This document shows positions 8,269-16,987 of a stretch of 64,000 nucleotides of DNA, in pieces. Under the pieces are notes generated by a model. It was not told the origin of the DNA and ran no database searches. It worked only from the letters and a program-made list of their open reading frames with translations. The position numbers and the translations under genes are program-made. Source of the stretch: Streptosporangium oxazolinicum (GTDB lineage: Bacteria; Actinomycetota; Actinomycetes; Streptosporangiales; Streptosporangiaceae); the NCBI RefSeq assembly GCF_039537505.1, contig NZ_BAABAQ010000001.1, forward strand, positions 310,001 to 374,000. Reading direction: 5' to 3'. Position 1 is the first letter of the stretch. The number at the start of each line of letters is the position of its first letter.

Positions 8269-8718
8269 TCATTCGCCGACCGCCAGGCCGAGGGCGCCGA
8301 TGACGTCGGCTTTCCTGGGCTGGCCGGAGGCACGTTTCACGATCCGCCCGGACGCGTCGAGGACGAGGACGGTGGGGGTGCGCAGGATGTTCAGTGATCG
8401 GACCAGGTCGAGGCGGGACTCCGCGTCGACCTCCACGTGTGCGACGCCGGGCACCATTCCGGCCACCTCGCCGAGGATCCGCCGGGTCGCCCGGCACGGC
8501 TGGCAGAAGGAGGTGGAGAACTGCACGAGCGTGGCCCGCTCCCCCAGCTCCGCGTGGATGTCGCCGGACGTGAGCCGCTCCACGTCGCCCCTCACCTCTC
8601 GCGCCACGCCGTTCCGCCGCCGCATCACCACGCCCACGAGCGTGGCGAGGGCGAGGGTGACGATCACCACCGTCAAACCGGTCACGGAACACGACAACAG
8701 GCGCGCGCCCCGGCCCAT
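8269..8718 (-). CDS. thiX: Membrane-anchored thioredoxin-like protein
   Basis: 149 aa from ATG at 8718, which has GAGGGGCGAGGGA just upstream; a GTG 13 codons in is the alternative. One transmembrane helix at about residues 13-35 is followed by a thioredoxin fold with the redox motif FCQPCRATRR near residue 74 and the cis-Pro segment LRTPTVLVLD. The position beside cysA/sseC and the sigma/lmeA block fits mycobacterial ThiX. It likely reduces disulfides or persulfides at the membrane. A GC-rich octamer repeat separates it from the anti-sigma gene upstream. Confidence 0.85.
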   Translation of the reverse strand: MGRGARLLSCSVTGLTVVIVTLALATLVGVVMRRRNGVAREVRGDVERLTSGDIHAELGERATLVQFSTSFCQPCRATRRILGEVAGMVPGVAHVEVDAESRLDLVRSLNILRTPTVLVLDASGRIVKRASGQPRKADVIGALGLAVGE

Positions 8719-8770
8719 TCCCTCGCCCCTCAAGCCCTTCCCTGCGATGCCGGTGAATCCAGCGGATCGC

Positions 8771-8832
8771 CGGACCAGCGGACCGGCGGACCGGCGGACC
8801 GGCGGACCGGCGGACCGATGAACCGGCGGACG
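8771..8832. repeat. Octamer tandem repeat
   Basis: The unit CGGACCGG is repeated perfectly at 8779-8810, with degenerate copies on both sides. It lies between the anti-sigma stop (8913) and thiX (8718), outside any convincing coding frame. Confidence 0.85.
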
Positions 8833-8912
8833 GATCGAGTGGACGACTCGGCGGGACGGATTCACGGAGACGGAACCGGATCCGGCGGCCGGAACCACCG
8901 GACGGGACGATC

Positions 8913-9749
8913 TCAGCGGGTGGGGATCGTGAGCAGCACCCGTCCACCAGCGGTAGTGATCTTGAATGCCGTGATCCGCTCCGGCGGGATCGTCGTGGTG
9001 GCCGTGAAGGAGCCGGATTTGTCGTAGGCGGCCCGGTTGACGACCCAGTTGCCCGCCGTCTCCCTGAGCCCGCCCTCCCCGATCACCTCCAGCCGGCAGC
9101 GCGTGCCCTTGGCCACCCCGGTGAGCACGACCTTGACCGTGGTCGTCCCCTCCCCGGCGGAGGCGGTCACCACCGCCCGGACCGTGCCCGTGCTGTCCGA
9201 CTTCTCGAACCGCAGCTCGCCCGGGGCGAGCAGGATCTCCGGGGCGGGACTGGAGATGGGGGACCGGGAGGACTTGGCCCTGGCGCTGGTGTCGGGCGCG
9301 GTCGACTCCGAGAAGGACTGGGCGCTCTCCTGATGGCCCCCGGCGTCGGCCGGAGCCCTGTCCGACTGGGCCGACGCGGCAGGCTGGGGCGCCGACGCCG
9401 TGGTGGCCTCGGGAGCGGACCGGGTGACGGCCCACAGGGTTCCGCCGCCGAGCCCGACCACCAGGACCGAGGCGGCCAGCGAGAGCATCAGGCGGTTCGT
9501 ACGGCGCCGCCTGACCTTGGCGCTGAGCAGCCGGTCGAGCACCGCCGTGGGCGGGCTCGCCACCTGCGCCACGTCACCCTCGGACACCCTGCCGAGGAAC
9601 GTCGCCACCCCGGCCAGCTCCTCCAGTTCGGCCCGGCACCCGGCGCACTCGGCGAGATGGGCCTCGACGAGCACACGCTCGTCCGGCTCCAGGGCACCGA
9701 GAGCGTAGACCCCGAGCGACATCCGTACTTCGTCACAGGTCATCATCAT
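8913..9749 (-). CDS. Zinc-finger (ZAS) anti-sigma factor
   Basis: 278 aa. The N-terminal anti-sigma domain has the zinc motif HLAECAGC near residues 31-38, with an upstream Cys at residue 5. One transmembrane helix lies at about residues 87-107, then a Ser/Ala/Pro-rich linker and an exported beta-rich domain similar to RskA C-termini. The start overlaps the sigma stop as ATGA. The protein should hold the adjacent ECF sigma factor at the membrane until an envelope or redox signal releases it. Confidence 0.9.
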   Translation of the reverse strand: MMMTCDEVRMSLGVYALGALEPDERVLVEAHLAECAGCRAELEELAGVATFLGRVSEGDVAQVASPPTAVLDRLLSAKVRRRRTNRLMLSLAASVLVVGLGGGTLWAVTRSAPEATTASAPQPAASAQSDRAPADAGGHQESAQSFSESTAPDTSARAKSSRSPISSPAPEILLAPGELRFEKSDSTGTVRAVVTASAGEGTTTVKVVLTGVAKGTRCRLEVIGEGGLRETAGNWVVNRAAYDKSGSFTATTTIPPERITAFKITTAGGRVLLTIPTR

Positions 9750-10297
9750 GGCGCGAGCCCCCGCTCCTCCAGCGCCAGCTTGAGCGCCCGAAGCGCGTAA
9801 TACGTGCGCGATTTAACCGTTCCGACGGGGATGCCGAGTGACTCGGCGGCCTCCTTGACGGATTTCCCCTGGTAGTAGACCTCGGCCAGCACCTCGCGGT
9901 GCTCGGGCCGTAGCGCGGCCAGCGCCTCGGCGATCGCCCACGACTCGACGGCCCGTTCCAGCTCGTCGTCGGCGGGCACCACGGCGAGCGCCTCGTCGCC
10001 CGTCTCCGGGGGACGCGCCTTGCGCGCGCGGTGCTGGTCGACGACGAGGTTGCGGGCCACCGTGAACAGCCACGCGCGGATGGAGCGCCCGGCGAACGCG
10101 TCGGGATGACGCCAGGCCCGCAACAGCGTTTCCTGCACGACATCCTCCGCCCTCCCCGAATCGCCCGTCAGCCGCAACACGTAGCCGTACAGTGGCCCGC
10201 CGTGCTCGTCGAAGAGCGCCCTGACGAGTTGCTCGTCGGCGGTTCCGGCTTGGCTCACATCCTCACGACGTACGGCGGGACGATCCGGTTCAGGCAC
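9746..10297 (-). CDS. ECF sigma factor
   Basis: 183 aa. Region 2 (about 24-90) contains AEDVVQETLLRAWRHP and region 4 (about 120-175) contains the helix-turn-helix SVKEAAESLGIPVGTVKSR. It belongs with SigK/SigL-type ECF factors paired with zinc anti-sigma proteins. The start is GTG at 10297; a GTG at 10258 is possible. It lies 9 bp after the lmeA stop and overlaps the anti-sigma gene, so lmeA, sigma, anti-sigma and possibly thiX form one transcription unit. Confidence 0.92.
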   Translation of the reverse strand: MPEPDRPAVRREDVSQAGTADEQLVRALFDEHGGPLYGYVLRLTGDSGRAEDVVQETLLRAWRHPDAFAGRSIRAWLFTVARNLVVDQHRARKARPPETGDEALAVVPADDELERAVESWAIAEALAALRPEHREVLAEVYYQGKSVKEAAESLGIPVGTVKSRTYYALRALKLALEERGLAP

Positions 10298-10306
10298 GGG
10301 GCACGT

Positions 10307-10987
10307 TCAGCCTCGGAGGGGCACGTCGGAGGCCTCGCCCGAGATGCGCAGCCCCTCGGGAACGGCCCTGACGTCGGTCAGCTTGAGGTTGTACGGCAGC
10401 TTCCCGATCGGGATGCGGTAGTTGATGAACCGTTCGGGATCGGGCACGGGGATGCCTCCGCCCAGGGTCACCTTCCCGGGGACGAGCCGCAGGCCGCCCT
10501 CGACGATCTCGACCTTGAGATCCGCCTTCACGGGCACCTTCTGCCCCAGCACGGTGATCTCCCCGCTGACGTTGAGCGCGTCACCCGCGACGCCGACCTT
10601 GATCCCGTCAGGCGCCCTCTGGTTGATCGTCTCCATCGGGACGACCACCGTCCCCTCCACCCGCTCGGCGCGCATGTCCACCTGCTGGGGACGGAGCACC
10701 AGGTCCTCCAGCGGGGCCGTGACGCCGTACAGGGTGAAGTCGACGCTCGACAGCCGGACACCCGAGACGGTCATCCTGCCCGCGGCGACCCTGACCTCCT
10801 CGTAGCGCCCGGCGATCGCCTGGGTCAGGAAGGGGATGCCCTCGATCGTGACCTCCGGCGGGGTCGCGAGGTCGTACTTGGCCGTCGCCTGCGTGGCGAT
10901 CTCGCGCTGGACCCCCGCCACGGCGACCCTGTCGAGGATCACGGCGAGAACGAGAAGCACGAGGAGAAAACCGATCAGCTTGCGCAT
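10307..10987 (-). CDS. lmeA: DUF2993 lipid-binding protein, LmeA-like
   Basis: 226 aa. An N-terminal signal anchor (about 5-23) is followed by a DUF2993 domain that contains the expected GIPFLTQ motif near residue 50 and an amphipathic beta-rich body. The mycobacterial counterpart LmeA binds phospholipid and supports lipomannan elongation in the periplasm. The location next to a thiX/cysA block and glnR matches the mycobacterial order. The product is probably a cell-envelope lipid-binding protein; the exact substrate here is not shown. Confidence 0.82.
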   Translation of the reverse strand: MRKLIGFLLVLLVLAVILDRVAVAGVQREIATQATAKYDLATPPEVTIEGIPFLTQAIAGRYEEVRVAAGRMTVSGVRLSSVDFTLYGVTAPLEDLVLRPQQVDMRAERVEGTVVVPMETINQRAPDGIKVGVAGDALNVSGEITVLGQKVPVKADLKVEIVEGGLRLVPGKVTLGGGIPVPDPERFINYRIPIGKLPYNLKLTDVRAVPEGLRISGEASDVPLRG

Positions 10988-11091
10988 CCGACTCCCTGTT
11001 CGCTCTCCAGCCCGAGGGGGGCATTGGCGTGACCTCCCCCGGTAATCCTGTCCGAAACGCCGTGCCGGTGGTAGCGCTCACCCGGCCCAAC

Positions 11092-11220
11092 CGCCCGCGA
11101 TTCACCGGGCTCAACCGCCCGCGGTCCACCCCGCTCAGCCACCCACGATTCACCGAGCTCAGCCGCTCACGGTCCACCCGGTTCAGCCGCCTGCGGTCCA
11201 CCCCGCTCAGCCGCCCGCGA
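11092..11220. repeat. 24-bp tandem repeat overlapping the end of moaD
   Basis: Five units of 24 bp (11092-11115, 11116-11139, 11140-11163, 11164-11187, 11188-11211) plus a 9-bp start of a sixth, with consensus CGCCCGCGRTYCACC-N3-CTCARC. The moaD stop codon (11207-11209) lies inside the last unit. Because 24 is a multiple of 3, a frame on the minus strand reads as an 8-residue repeat, but that frame is not moaD's. Confidence 0.9.
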
Positions 11221-11458
11221 AGGGTGGGAGCACCTCGATCGTCGCCCCGTCCGTCAGGACGATCGTCTCGTGGGCCCTCCTGCCCACCGGATCCCCGTTC
11301 ACCAGGAACGACGAGAGGCTCACCACGCGAGCCAGCCCTTCACGGTTCGATGTGATTTTCGTCATCAACTCGGCAAGGGTGGCGGCCTCGGAACGCTCCT
11401 CCGCGACTCCCGCCGCTTCCTTCGCCGCGGCCCAATATCTGACAATGACCGTCGCCAT
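11207..11458 (-). CDS. MoaD/ThiS-type sulfur carrier protein
   Basis: 83 aa ending in the diglycine tail PPFAGG required for C-terminal thiocarboxylation. The ubiquitin-like fold starts with VIVRYWAAAKEAAG, typical of MoaD small subunits of molybdopterin synthase. The length is right for the family. It could serve molybdopterin or another thiocarboxylate pathway; no other moa genes are in the window. It is divergent from glnR across about 200 bp. Confidence 0.88.
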   Translation of the reverse strand: MATVIVRYWAAAKEAAGVAEERSEAATLAELMTKITSNREGLARVVSLSSFLVNGDPVGRRAHETIVLTDGATIEVLPPFAGG

Positions 11459-11664
11459 CAGTGAATCAACTCCCCAAATACACGTAGAGTTACCGCGCCA
11501 TTACGGCGAATTCACATGGAGAACGGGTGTTCACCAGGTGGACGTTCGCTGGACGCTGAAGCCTCGTGGGTTATCCTCACCTACTACGGGACCTGGGCAA
11601 CGTAGCCCCCGGGTCCTTACGTGTTTGTACGGCTATCGCCGACATGACGCGGGAAGGAGGCATC

Positions 11665-12378
11665 GTGAGCAATCTCCTGCTGCTCACCAACGCCCTCGAG
11701 CCCTCAACTGAGGTGCTCCCGGCGCTGGGGCTACTGCTGCACTCGGTACGGGTCGCGCCCGCGGAGGCATCCGCCCTGCTCGACGCCCCGCCCGCCGACG
11801 CGATCCTGGTGGACGCGCGCCGCGAGCTCGTCCAGGCCAAAAGCCTGTGCAGGCTGTTGCGCACCACGGGCGTCGCCTGTCCCCTGGTGGTGATCGTCAC
11901 AGAGGGCGGTCTCGCCGGGCTGACCGCGGAGTGGGGTACCGACGACGTCATCCTCGACACCGCCGGGCCCGCCGAGGTCGAGGCGCGGCTCAGGATGGCC
12001 GTGGGCAAGCTCAACCTGTCCGCCGCCGAGGAGGTGCCGGACGAGATCCGCAACGGTGACCTGTCGATCGACGAGGCCACCTACACCGCCAGGCTCCGCG
12101 GCCGCGCGCTGGATCTGACCTTCAAGGAGTTCGAGCTCCTGAAGTACCTGGCGCAGCACCCCGGCAGGGTCTTCACGCGCGCCCAGCTCCTCCAGGAGGT
12201 CTGGGGGTACGACTACTTCGGCGGCACCCGCACCGTGGACGTCCACGTCCGGCGGCTCCGCGCCAAGCTCGGCGCCGAGTACGAGGCGCTGATCGGCACG
12301 GTCCGCAACGTTGGCTACCGGTTCGTCCCCGAGCGCGGCAACGAGCCCGTCGAGGAGCGCGAGCCCGCCCGCCGCTAG
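11665..12378 (+). CDS. glnR: GlnR, OmpR-family orphan regulator of nitrogen metabolism
   Basis: 237 aa from GTG at 11665 with GGAAGGAGG 5 bases upstream. The receiver-like domain starts LLLLTNALEPSTEV and keeps Asp50 (ILVDARRE), but lacks the acidic pair and other phosphorylation residues of true receivers. The winged helix contains DLTFKEFELLKYLAQHPG and YDYFGGTRTVDVHVRRLR, near identical to Streptomyces GlnR. GlnR controls glutamine synthetase, ammonium and nitrate genes without a partner kinase. No kinase is adjacent on the same strand, as expected. Mycobacterial Rv0818 sits in the same context. Confidence 0.93.
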   Translation: MSNLLLLTNALEPSTEVLPALGLLLHSVRVAPAEASALLDAPPADAILVDARRELVQAKSLCRLLRTTGVACPLVVIVTEGGLAGLTAEWGTDDVILDTAGPAEVEARLRMAVGKLNLSAAEEVPDEIRNGDLSIDEATYTARLRGRALDLTFKEFELLKYLAQHPGRVFTRAQLLQEVWGYDYFGGTRTVDVHVRRLRAKLGAEYEALIGTVRNVGYRFVPERGNEPVEEREPARR

Positions 12379-12649
12379 GCGTCCCCTCCCCCGAGAGCTC
12401 TCAGGGCTCCCGGGAGTCACCGGGAACAGTCGTGGCACGTTCCCGTCCCCGCGGCGGTTCCCACGCGAGGGCGGGGACGGGGTACGCCCGCGTCCGGGCA
12501 CACTGCGTGGCACGCATGACGCCGAACGCACCGACCGGGCGCACTCACCGGACGCGCCCACCGGACGACGAGCCGAGCGTGCCCAGTCTCGAACGTCCGG
12601 GGTCTCCGAACGCCCAGGACGCCCCGGAGGTCCAGGGCGGTCCGGGTGT

Positions 12650-13330
12650 TCAAGGCACCCCGGGTGCTCCGGCCGTCCCGGGTGTGACCAGCCCCGACTC
12701 GTAGGCGAAGACGACGAGCTGCGCCCGGTCGCGCGCCCCGAGCTTGGTCATCGACCGGCTGACGTGGGTCTTGACGGTGGCGTGGCTGATGGCCAGGTGC
12801 CCGGCCATCTCCGCGTTGGACATGCCGGTGGCGACCAGGGCCAGGATCTCCAGCTCGCGGCCGGTGAGGCGTTCCAGGCCGGGTCCCGCGACGGGCCTGG
12901 GCGGTGTGGACACGTACTCCTCGATCAGCCGCCGGGTCACGGAGGGCGAGAGCAGCGCGTCACCGGCGGCGGCCACCCGGACCGACCTCAGCAACTCGGC
13001 CGGTTCGATGTCCTTGAGCAGGAAGCCCCCGGCCCCGGCACGCAGCGCGGCGAACACGTACTCGTCGAGGGCGTAGTTGGTCAGGATCACCACGCGCACC
13101 GCGTCGAGCTCGGGGTCGGCGCCGATCCTCCTGGTGGCCTGGATCCCGTCGAGCAGCGGCATCCTGACATCCAGCAGCGCCACGTCCGGCCGCAGCGCGC
13201 GGGACATCTCGACGGCCTCGACGCCGTTGCCCGCCTCCCCGACGACGGTGATGTCCCCGGCCATGTCGAGCAGCGCCCGGAAGCCCGCGCGGATCAGCGC
13301 CTGGTCGTCGGCGAGCAACACCCTGATCAC
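12650..13330 (-). CDS. NarL/FixJ-family response regulator
   Basis: 226 aa from GTG at 13330 (the frame is open nine codons further). The receiver has the acidic pair LLADD, phosphoacceptor VALLDVRMP and the Lys of GGFLLKD. The C-terminal LuxR helix-turn-helix contains LTGRELEILALVATGMSNAEMAGHL, here within LTGREL...ISHATVKTHVSR. It pairs with the histidine kinase gene that ends at 13515. The stretch between the two consists of 47-bp tandem repeats, which begin inside this gene's start codon. It is convergent with glnR. Confidence 0.92.
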   Translation of the reverse strand: MIRVLLADDQALIRAGFRALLDMAGDITVVGEAGNGVEAVEMSRALRPDVALLDVRMPLLDGIQATRRIGADPELDAVRVVILTNYALDEYVFAALRAGAGGFLLKDIEPAELLRSVRVAAAGDALLSPSVTRRLIEEYVSTPPRPVAGPGLERLTGRELEILALVATGMSNAEMAGHLAISHATVKTHVSRSMTKLGARDRAQLVVFAYESGLVTPGTAGAPGVP

Positions 13331-13530
13331 GATCGCCCCGCCAACACCCGGCCACAAACCAGCGGCATCCTAATCACGACCACCCCACCGACACTCGGCC
13401 ACAAACCAGCGGCACCCCGATCACGACCACCCCGCCAACACCCGGCCACAAACCAGCGGCACCCCGATCACGGCCACTCCACCGACGCCCAGCCCCGAAC
13501 CAGCGGCACCCCGGTCACAGCCACCCCGCC
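13326..13530. repeat. 47-bp minisatellite between kinase stop and regulator start
   Basis: Four 47-bp units (13326-13372, 13373-13419, 13420-13466, 13467-13513) and a partial fifth. Each holds the phrase CCACAAACCAGCGGCA or a close variant. The first unit contains the regulator's GTG start and the partial fifth contains the kinase's stop. Each unit therefore looks like a copy of the original short spacer with both gene ends. Confidence 0.92.
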
Positions 13531-14657
13531 AGGGGCAGCTCGGCCCGGACGGCGAACCCGCCCTGCGGACGCGGTCCCGCGGTGAGCGATCCTCCGGCGG
13601 CGACGGCGCGCTCGCGCATCCCGATCAGCCCCATTCCGTACCTCGTGACCTCCGCGGACGACTCCCCGTCGTCCTCGACGCGCAACACGATCATTTCAGG
13701 CCGGTACTCGGTCGTCAGCGTGATCGACGCGGGCCCGGCGTGACGGAGCACGTTGGTGAACGCCTCCTGCGCGATGCGGTAGGCCGCCCGGTCGACGTCC
13801 GGGGGAAGATCCCGGCGCTCTCCGACCACGAGGACCCTGACCGGCAGCCCCACCGCCTCCGCCCTGGCGACCAGCCGGGGCAGCCGGGCGAGGCCCGCCC
13901 CGGGATCGTCGGGATCGGCCTGCCTCAGCACGCCCAGCGTGGCGCGGAGCTCCCGCATCGCCTCCCGCCCCGACTCCTTGATCGCGGCCAGTGCCTCACG
14001 GGACATCGCGGGGTCGCGGTCGAGCAGGTGCATGGCGACGGAGGCCTGGACGTTGATGACCGAGATGTTGTGGGTGAGGGTGTCGTGCAGCTCCTGGGCG
14101 ATCCACAGCCGCTCCTCGTCGGCCCTGCGCAACGCCGCCTCCTCACGGGTGCGCTCGGCTTCGACCGCCCGCCTCTCGACCTCGTTCAGGTACGCGCGAC
14201 GGCTCCTGGTCGTCTCCCCGAGGACCACCATCGCCACCAGCCAGCCGCTGAGCAGCGTGAAACCCCCGTCGGGGGCGGGGTCGACGTCGGACAGCGCGAT
14301 GAGGCCGTAGATCCCCACGCTCATCGCGACGGCCAGCCAGACCGCCAGGCGACGCCGTCCGAGCGCCGTCGCCGTGTAGATCGACATCAGGGCGGGCGCG
14401 GCGGCGAAGATCCCCGGGTACCGCCAGGCGTAGTAGGCCACGGCGCAGGCCACCGTGATCGCTCCCGCCTGCGGCGGCGCGCTCCGCCGGAACGCCAGCG
14501 CTAGCGACGCCACCGTGATCAGCGCCAGACCGAGCGTGTCCAGTGGACGCTCGGGGGAACCCGAGCTGGACAGCCCGCCGTAGGTGCCCCCGACGATCCC
14601 CGTCAGCACCCCGGCCGCCACCAGCGCGTCGGTTGTCCGGGTCCTCACCCCTGACAC
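13515..14657 (-). CDS. Sensor histidine kinase, HisKA_3 type
   Basis: 380 aa from GTG at 14657 (GTG at 14648 is an alternative). Four or five hydrophobic helices in the first 150 residues form the membrane sensor. The dimerisation helix has the phosphoacceptor His in ELHDTLTHNISVI near residue 190. The ATPase domain has the N box QEAFTNVLRHAG and G boxes VEDDGESS and GMGLIGMRER. It phosphorylates the NarL-type regulator downstream. The ligand is unknown because there is no large external loop. Confidence 0.92.
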   Translation of the reverse strand: MSGVRTRTTDALVAAGVLTGIVGGTYGGLSSSGSPERPLDTLGLALITVASLALAFRRSAPPQAGAITVACAVAYYAWRYPGIFAAAPALMSIYTATALGRRRLAVWLAVAMSVGIYGLIALSDVDPAPDGGFTLLSGWLVAMVVLGETTRSRRAYLNEVERRAVEAERTREEAALRRADEERLWIAQELHDTLTHNISVINVQASVAMHLLDRDPAMSREALAAIKESGREAMRELRATLGVLRQADPDDPGAGLARLPRLVARAEAVGLPVRVLVVGERRDLPPDVDRAAYRIAQEAFTNVLRHAGPASITLTTEYRPEMIVLRVEDDGESSAEVTRYGMGLIGMRERAVAAGGSLTAGPRPQGGFAVRAELPLAGWL

Positions 14658-14898
14658 GGTAGGTCACCGTATCCACCGCGCCGACCCCCGCGAGAAGGAG
14701 GTCACCCGTACATCCCCGGCCGTACACCGGCCTCCCTCGGACCGCGAACACCACCCCCGGCGTACGGGCGTGACACCACCGAGGCACCCCCCACGGCACA
14801 TCGTGACACCACCGAGGCACCGCTCCGACGTACGGCGAGGCGTCACCGGCACCCTGGTCGCCGACACTCCGGCCGCCGGTCCCCCAGGCCCCCAACAC

Positions 14899-14932
14899 GA
14901 GAGGCCCACCGGACGTGTCCGATGGGCCTCTC
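14899..14932. terminator. Hairpin downstream of 5'-nucleotidase gene
   Basis: GAGAGGCCCA (14899-14908) pairs with TGGGCCTCTC (14923-14932), with an inner CGGA/TCCG stem. No T-run follows. It is in the right place to end transcription of the nucleotidase gene. Confidence 0.6.
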
Positions 14933-14959
14933 ACACATGTCACGCCTCACGACGTACCA

Positions 14960-15007
14960 CGATCTCCGCGTACCGCGATCTCCGCGTACCGCGATCTCCG
15001 CGTACCT
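14960..15007. repeat. 16-bp tandem repeat
   Basis: Three units of CGATCTCCGCGTACCG (14960-14975, 14976-14991 and 14992-15007, the last with one change), 35 bp downstream of the nucleotidase stop. Confidence 0.85.
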
Positions 15008-15041
15008 CGGCCACCGCGGCGTGGCGCGCCTTTCGCCCGCG

Positions 15042-16856
15042 TTACGGAACGACCGTGATGTGGTTGGGCACCGGGGGCGTGATCGACGGGTTCGCCGCGA
15101 AGTAGGCGGCGAAGGCGTCGATGTCCAGCGGGCCGCTCCACAGGTCGGTGCCGTCCTTGAAGGCGAGGAAGGCGTCACCGCCGCCGACGAGGAAGTTGTT
15201 GGCCGCGACCCTGATCGTCTGCGTGTCCGTCACGGCGACACCGTCGATCTTCATCTCGGAGACCTTCGAACCCCACGGCGCGCTCGCGCTGTAGGTGTAG
15301 GTGAAGTTCGACGACGGCTGCAGGATCTTGGTGAACGCCTGGGCGTTGGGACCGCCGACGAACTGCTGCTCCAGAACGGTCTTGAGCTGCGCGCCGGTGA
15401 GCGTGACCACCTGCATGAGGTTGTTGAACGGCTGGACCGTGAACGCCTCGCCGTACGTCACCACGCCGTCGCCCTCGCCGGCGGGCGAGCCCGCGTAGGT
15501 GAGGCTGGCCCGCACGCCGCCCGGGTTCATCAGGGCGATCTGGGCGTTGCCGCCGGTCTTCGTCGCGGCGAGCTGGCCGTCCGCGATGAGGTTGCCCAGG
15601 GGGGACTCCCCGGAGGCCACGGCGGTGTTGGTGATGTCCGCGGTGATCCTGCCGATCGGCCTGTTCGCCACCGTCGCGACGCGGTCCTTCCACGTCTGGA
15701 CGAACGTGGCGATCTCCGGGTCGGGGGTGACGGTCCTGGTCACGACCTGGTTGTCGGCCACGACCGAGGAACGCACGACGTCGCGGGTCTTGACGTCCAC
15801 CTGGAAGTCGACCTTGGTGATGACCCGGCCGAAGGAGCCGCCCTGGCTGTAGAGGCGGGTGCCGCCCTTGGGGTCGGCCACCGTGCACAGGTACGCCTGG
15901 TGGGAGTGACCGCTGAGGATCATGTCGACCTCGGCGTCGACCTGCGTGGCGATCCGGTTGCCCGCGCCCGGCTGGGCGCTGCACGCGTCGGGCGACTGGC
16001 CCGCGGTGACCTGGTCGCCCTCGTGCACGAGCACGACCTGGGCCTTGACGCCGACGATCTGGAGGAGCTTGGACGCGACGTTCGCGGCCTTCACCTCGTC
16101 GATGAACTCAAGGTCCTTGATGCCCTCGGAGGTGACGATGTTCGGGGTGGTCTGGGTGACCAGGCCGATGAAGCCGACCGGCACGCCGTTCATCCAGCGG
16201 ATCGCGACCGGGGGCAGCGCGGGGATGCCGTAGCCCTTGAGGAGGCTCAGCAGCAAGCTGCTGTTCGACCCGCCCAGGGCCTCCAGCGCCTGCTTCTCCG
16301 CGCCTCGCGCCGGGCGCTTGAAGATGACGTTCGCGCCGAGGTAGCTGAAGTCCGCGCCCTTCCACTTGCCGGCGGGCGAGCAGCCGTCCACCGGGTGGCA
16401 GCCACCGTTCATGATCCGCTTGAGCTCGGCGTACCCCTCGTCGAACTCGTGGTTGCCCACGGCGGAGGCGGTGACGCCGACCTTGCCGAGAAACTCCACC
16501 GAGGGCTCGTCGTGGTAGGCCGCGGAGATCAGCGGGCTGGCGCCGATCAGGTCGCCCTGGGCGACCTTCAGCGTGTTCTTGTCGGAGAGCTGCTTGAGGT
16601 GGGTGGCGGCGTACGCGGCACCACCCGCGTCGACCGTCGCGCCGGTCTCGTCGACCATGCGGCCGGAAGAACCGGTCGGCGGCTCAAGGTTGCCGTGGAA
16701 GTCGTTGAGGGAGAGCAGGCGGACCGGCACCGTCTTGGCGGGCTTGGAGGGCGTGGCGGGCTTGTTGCCCGCCTGGGCCGGTCCGATCGCGAGCACGAGA
16801 CTGGCCCCGGCGAGCACGCTCGCCATGGCCAACCGCTGGAAGGAACGAGACATCAT
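15042..16856 (-). CDS. Secreted bifunctional metallophosphatase/5'-nucleotidase
   Basis: 604 aa from ATG at 16856; an in-frame GTG at 16868 is also possible. A signal peptide ends near AQAGN. The N-terminal metallophosphatase domain has LLSLNDFHGNLEP, SAVGNHEFDEG and MILSGHSHQAY, which supply the two-metal ligands. The C-terminal 5'-nucleotidase domain has PLGNLIADGQ, MNPGGVRASL and the substrate-clamping YGEAFTVQPFNNLM. It releases phosphate from extracellular nucleotides. The phosphate transporter gene pair nearby would suit uptake of that phosphate; the link is inferred. Confidence 0.92.
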   Translation of the reverse strand: MMSRSFQRLAMASVLAGASLVLAIGPAQAGNKPATPSKPAKTVPVRLLSLNDFHGNLEPPTGSSGRMVDETGATVDAGGAAYAATHLKQLSDKNTLKVAQGDLIGASPLISAAYHDEPSVEFLGKVGVTASAVGNHEFDEGYAELKRIMNGGCHPVDGCSPAGKWKGADFSYLGANVIFKRPARGAEKQALEALGGSNSSLLLSLLKGYGIPALPPVAIRWMNGVPVGFIGLVTQTTPNIVTSEGIKDLEFIDEVKAANVASKLLQIVGVKAQVVLVHEGDQVTAGQSPDACSAQPGAGNRIATQVDAEVDMILSGHSHQAYLCTVADPKGGTRLYSQGGSFGRVITKVDFQVDVKTRDVVRSSVVADNQVVTRTVTPDPEIATFVQTWKDRVATVANRPIGRITADITNTAVASGESPLGNLIADGQLAATKTGGNAQIALMNPGGVRASLTYAGSPAGEGDGVVTYGEAFTVQPFNNLMQVVTLTGAQLKTVLEQQFVGGPNAQAFTKILQPSSNFTYTYSASAPWGSKVSEMKIDGVAVTDTQTIRVAANNFLVGGGDAFLAFKDGTDLWSGPLDIDAFAAYFAANPSITPPVPNHITVVP

Positions 16857-16987
16857 GAACCACGACACTAAAGGGACTACCTGTGCAAGGAATGACCGAG
16901 AGGTAACGATTCACCCGATGGGGACATGGCGCCTTTTGCCAGTCCCCGGTGAGCTCTGGGAATACGTACCCGCTTAGAGTCCACACC

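Larger units (their letters stand above)
14658..15041. other. Non-coding interval with repeats and hairpin
   Basis: 384 bp between the kinase start and the nucleotidase stop. It contains two copies of GTGACACCACCGAGGCACC (14770-14822), the hairpin at 14899-14932 and three 16-bp repeats at 14960-15007. I see no gene. Confidence 0.7.

Noticed and set aside
10608..11201. Minus-strand ORF across the 24-bp repeat as an octapeptide-repeat protein
   Set aside because: It continues out of frame through lmeA and has no start signal. The repeat length alone keeps the frame open.
13326..13530. Tandem repeats as a CRISPR array
   Set aside because: Units are directly contiguous without unique spacers, and no cas genes are present. 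The same holds for the repeats at 20683 and 11092.
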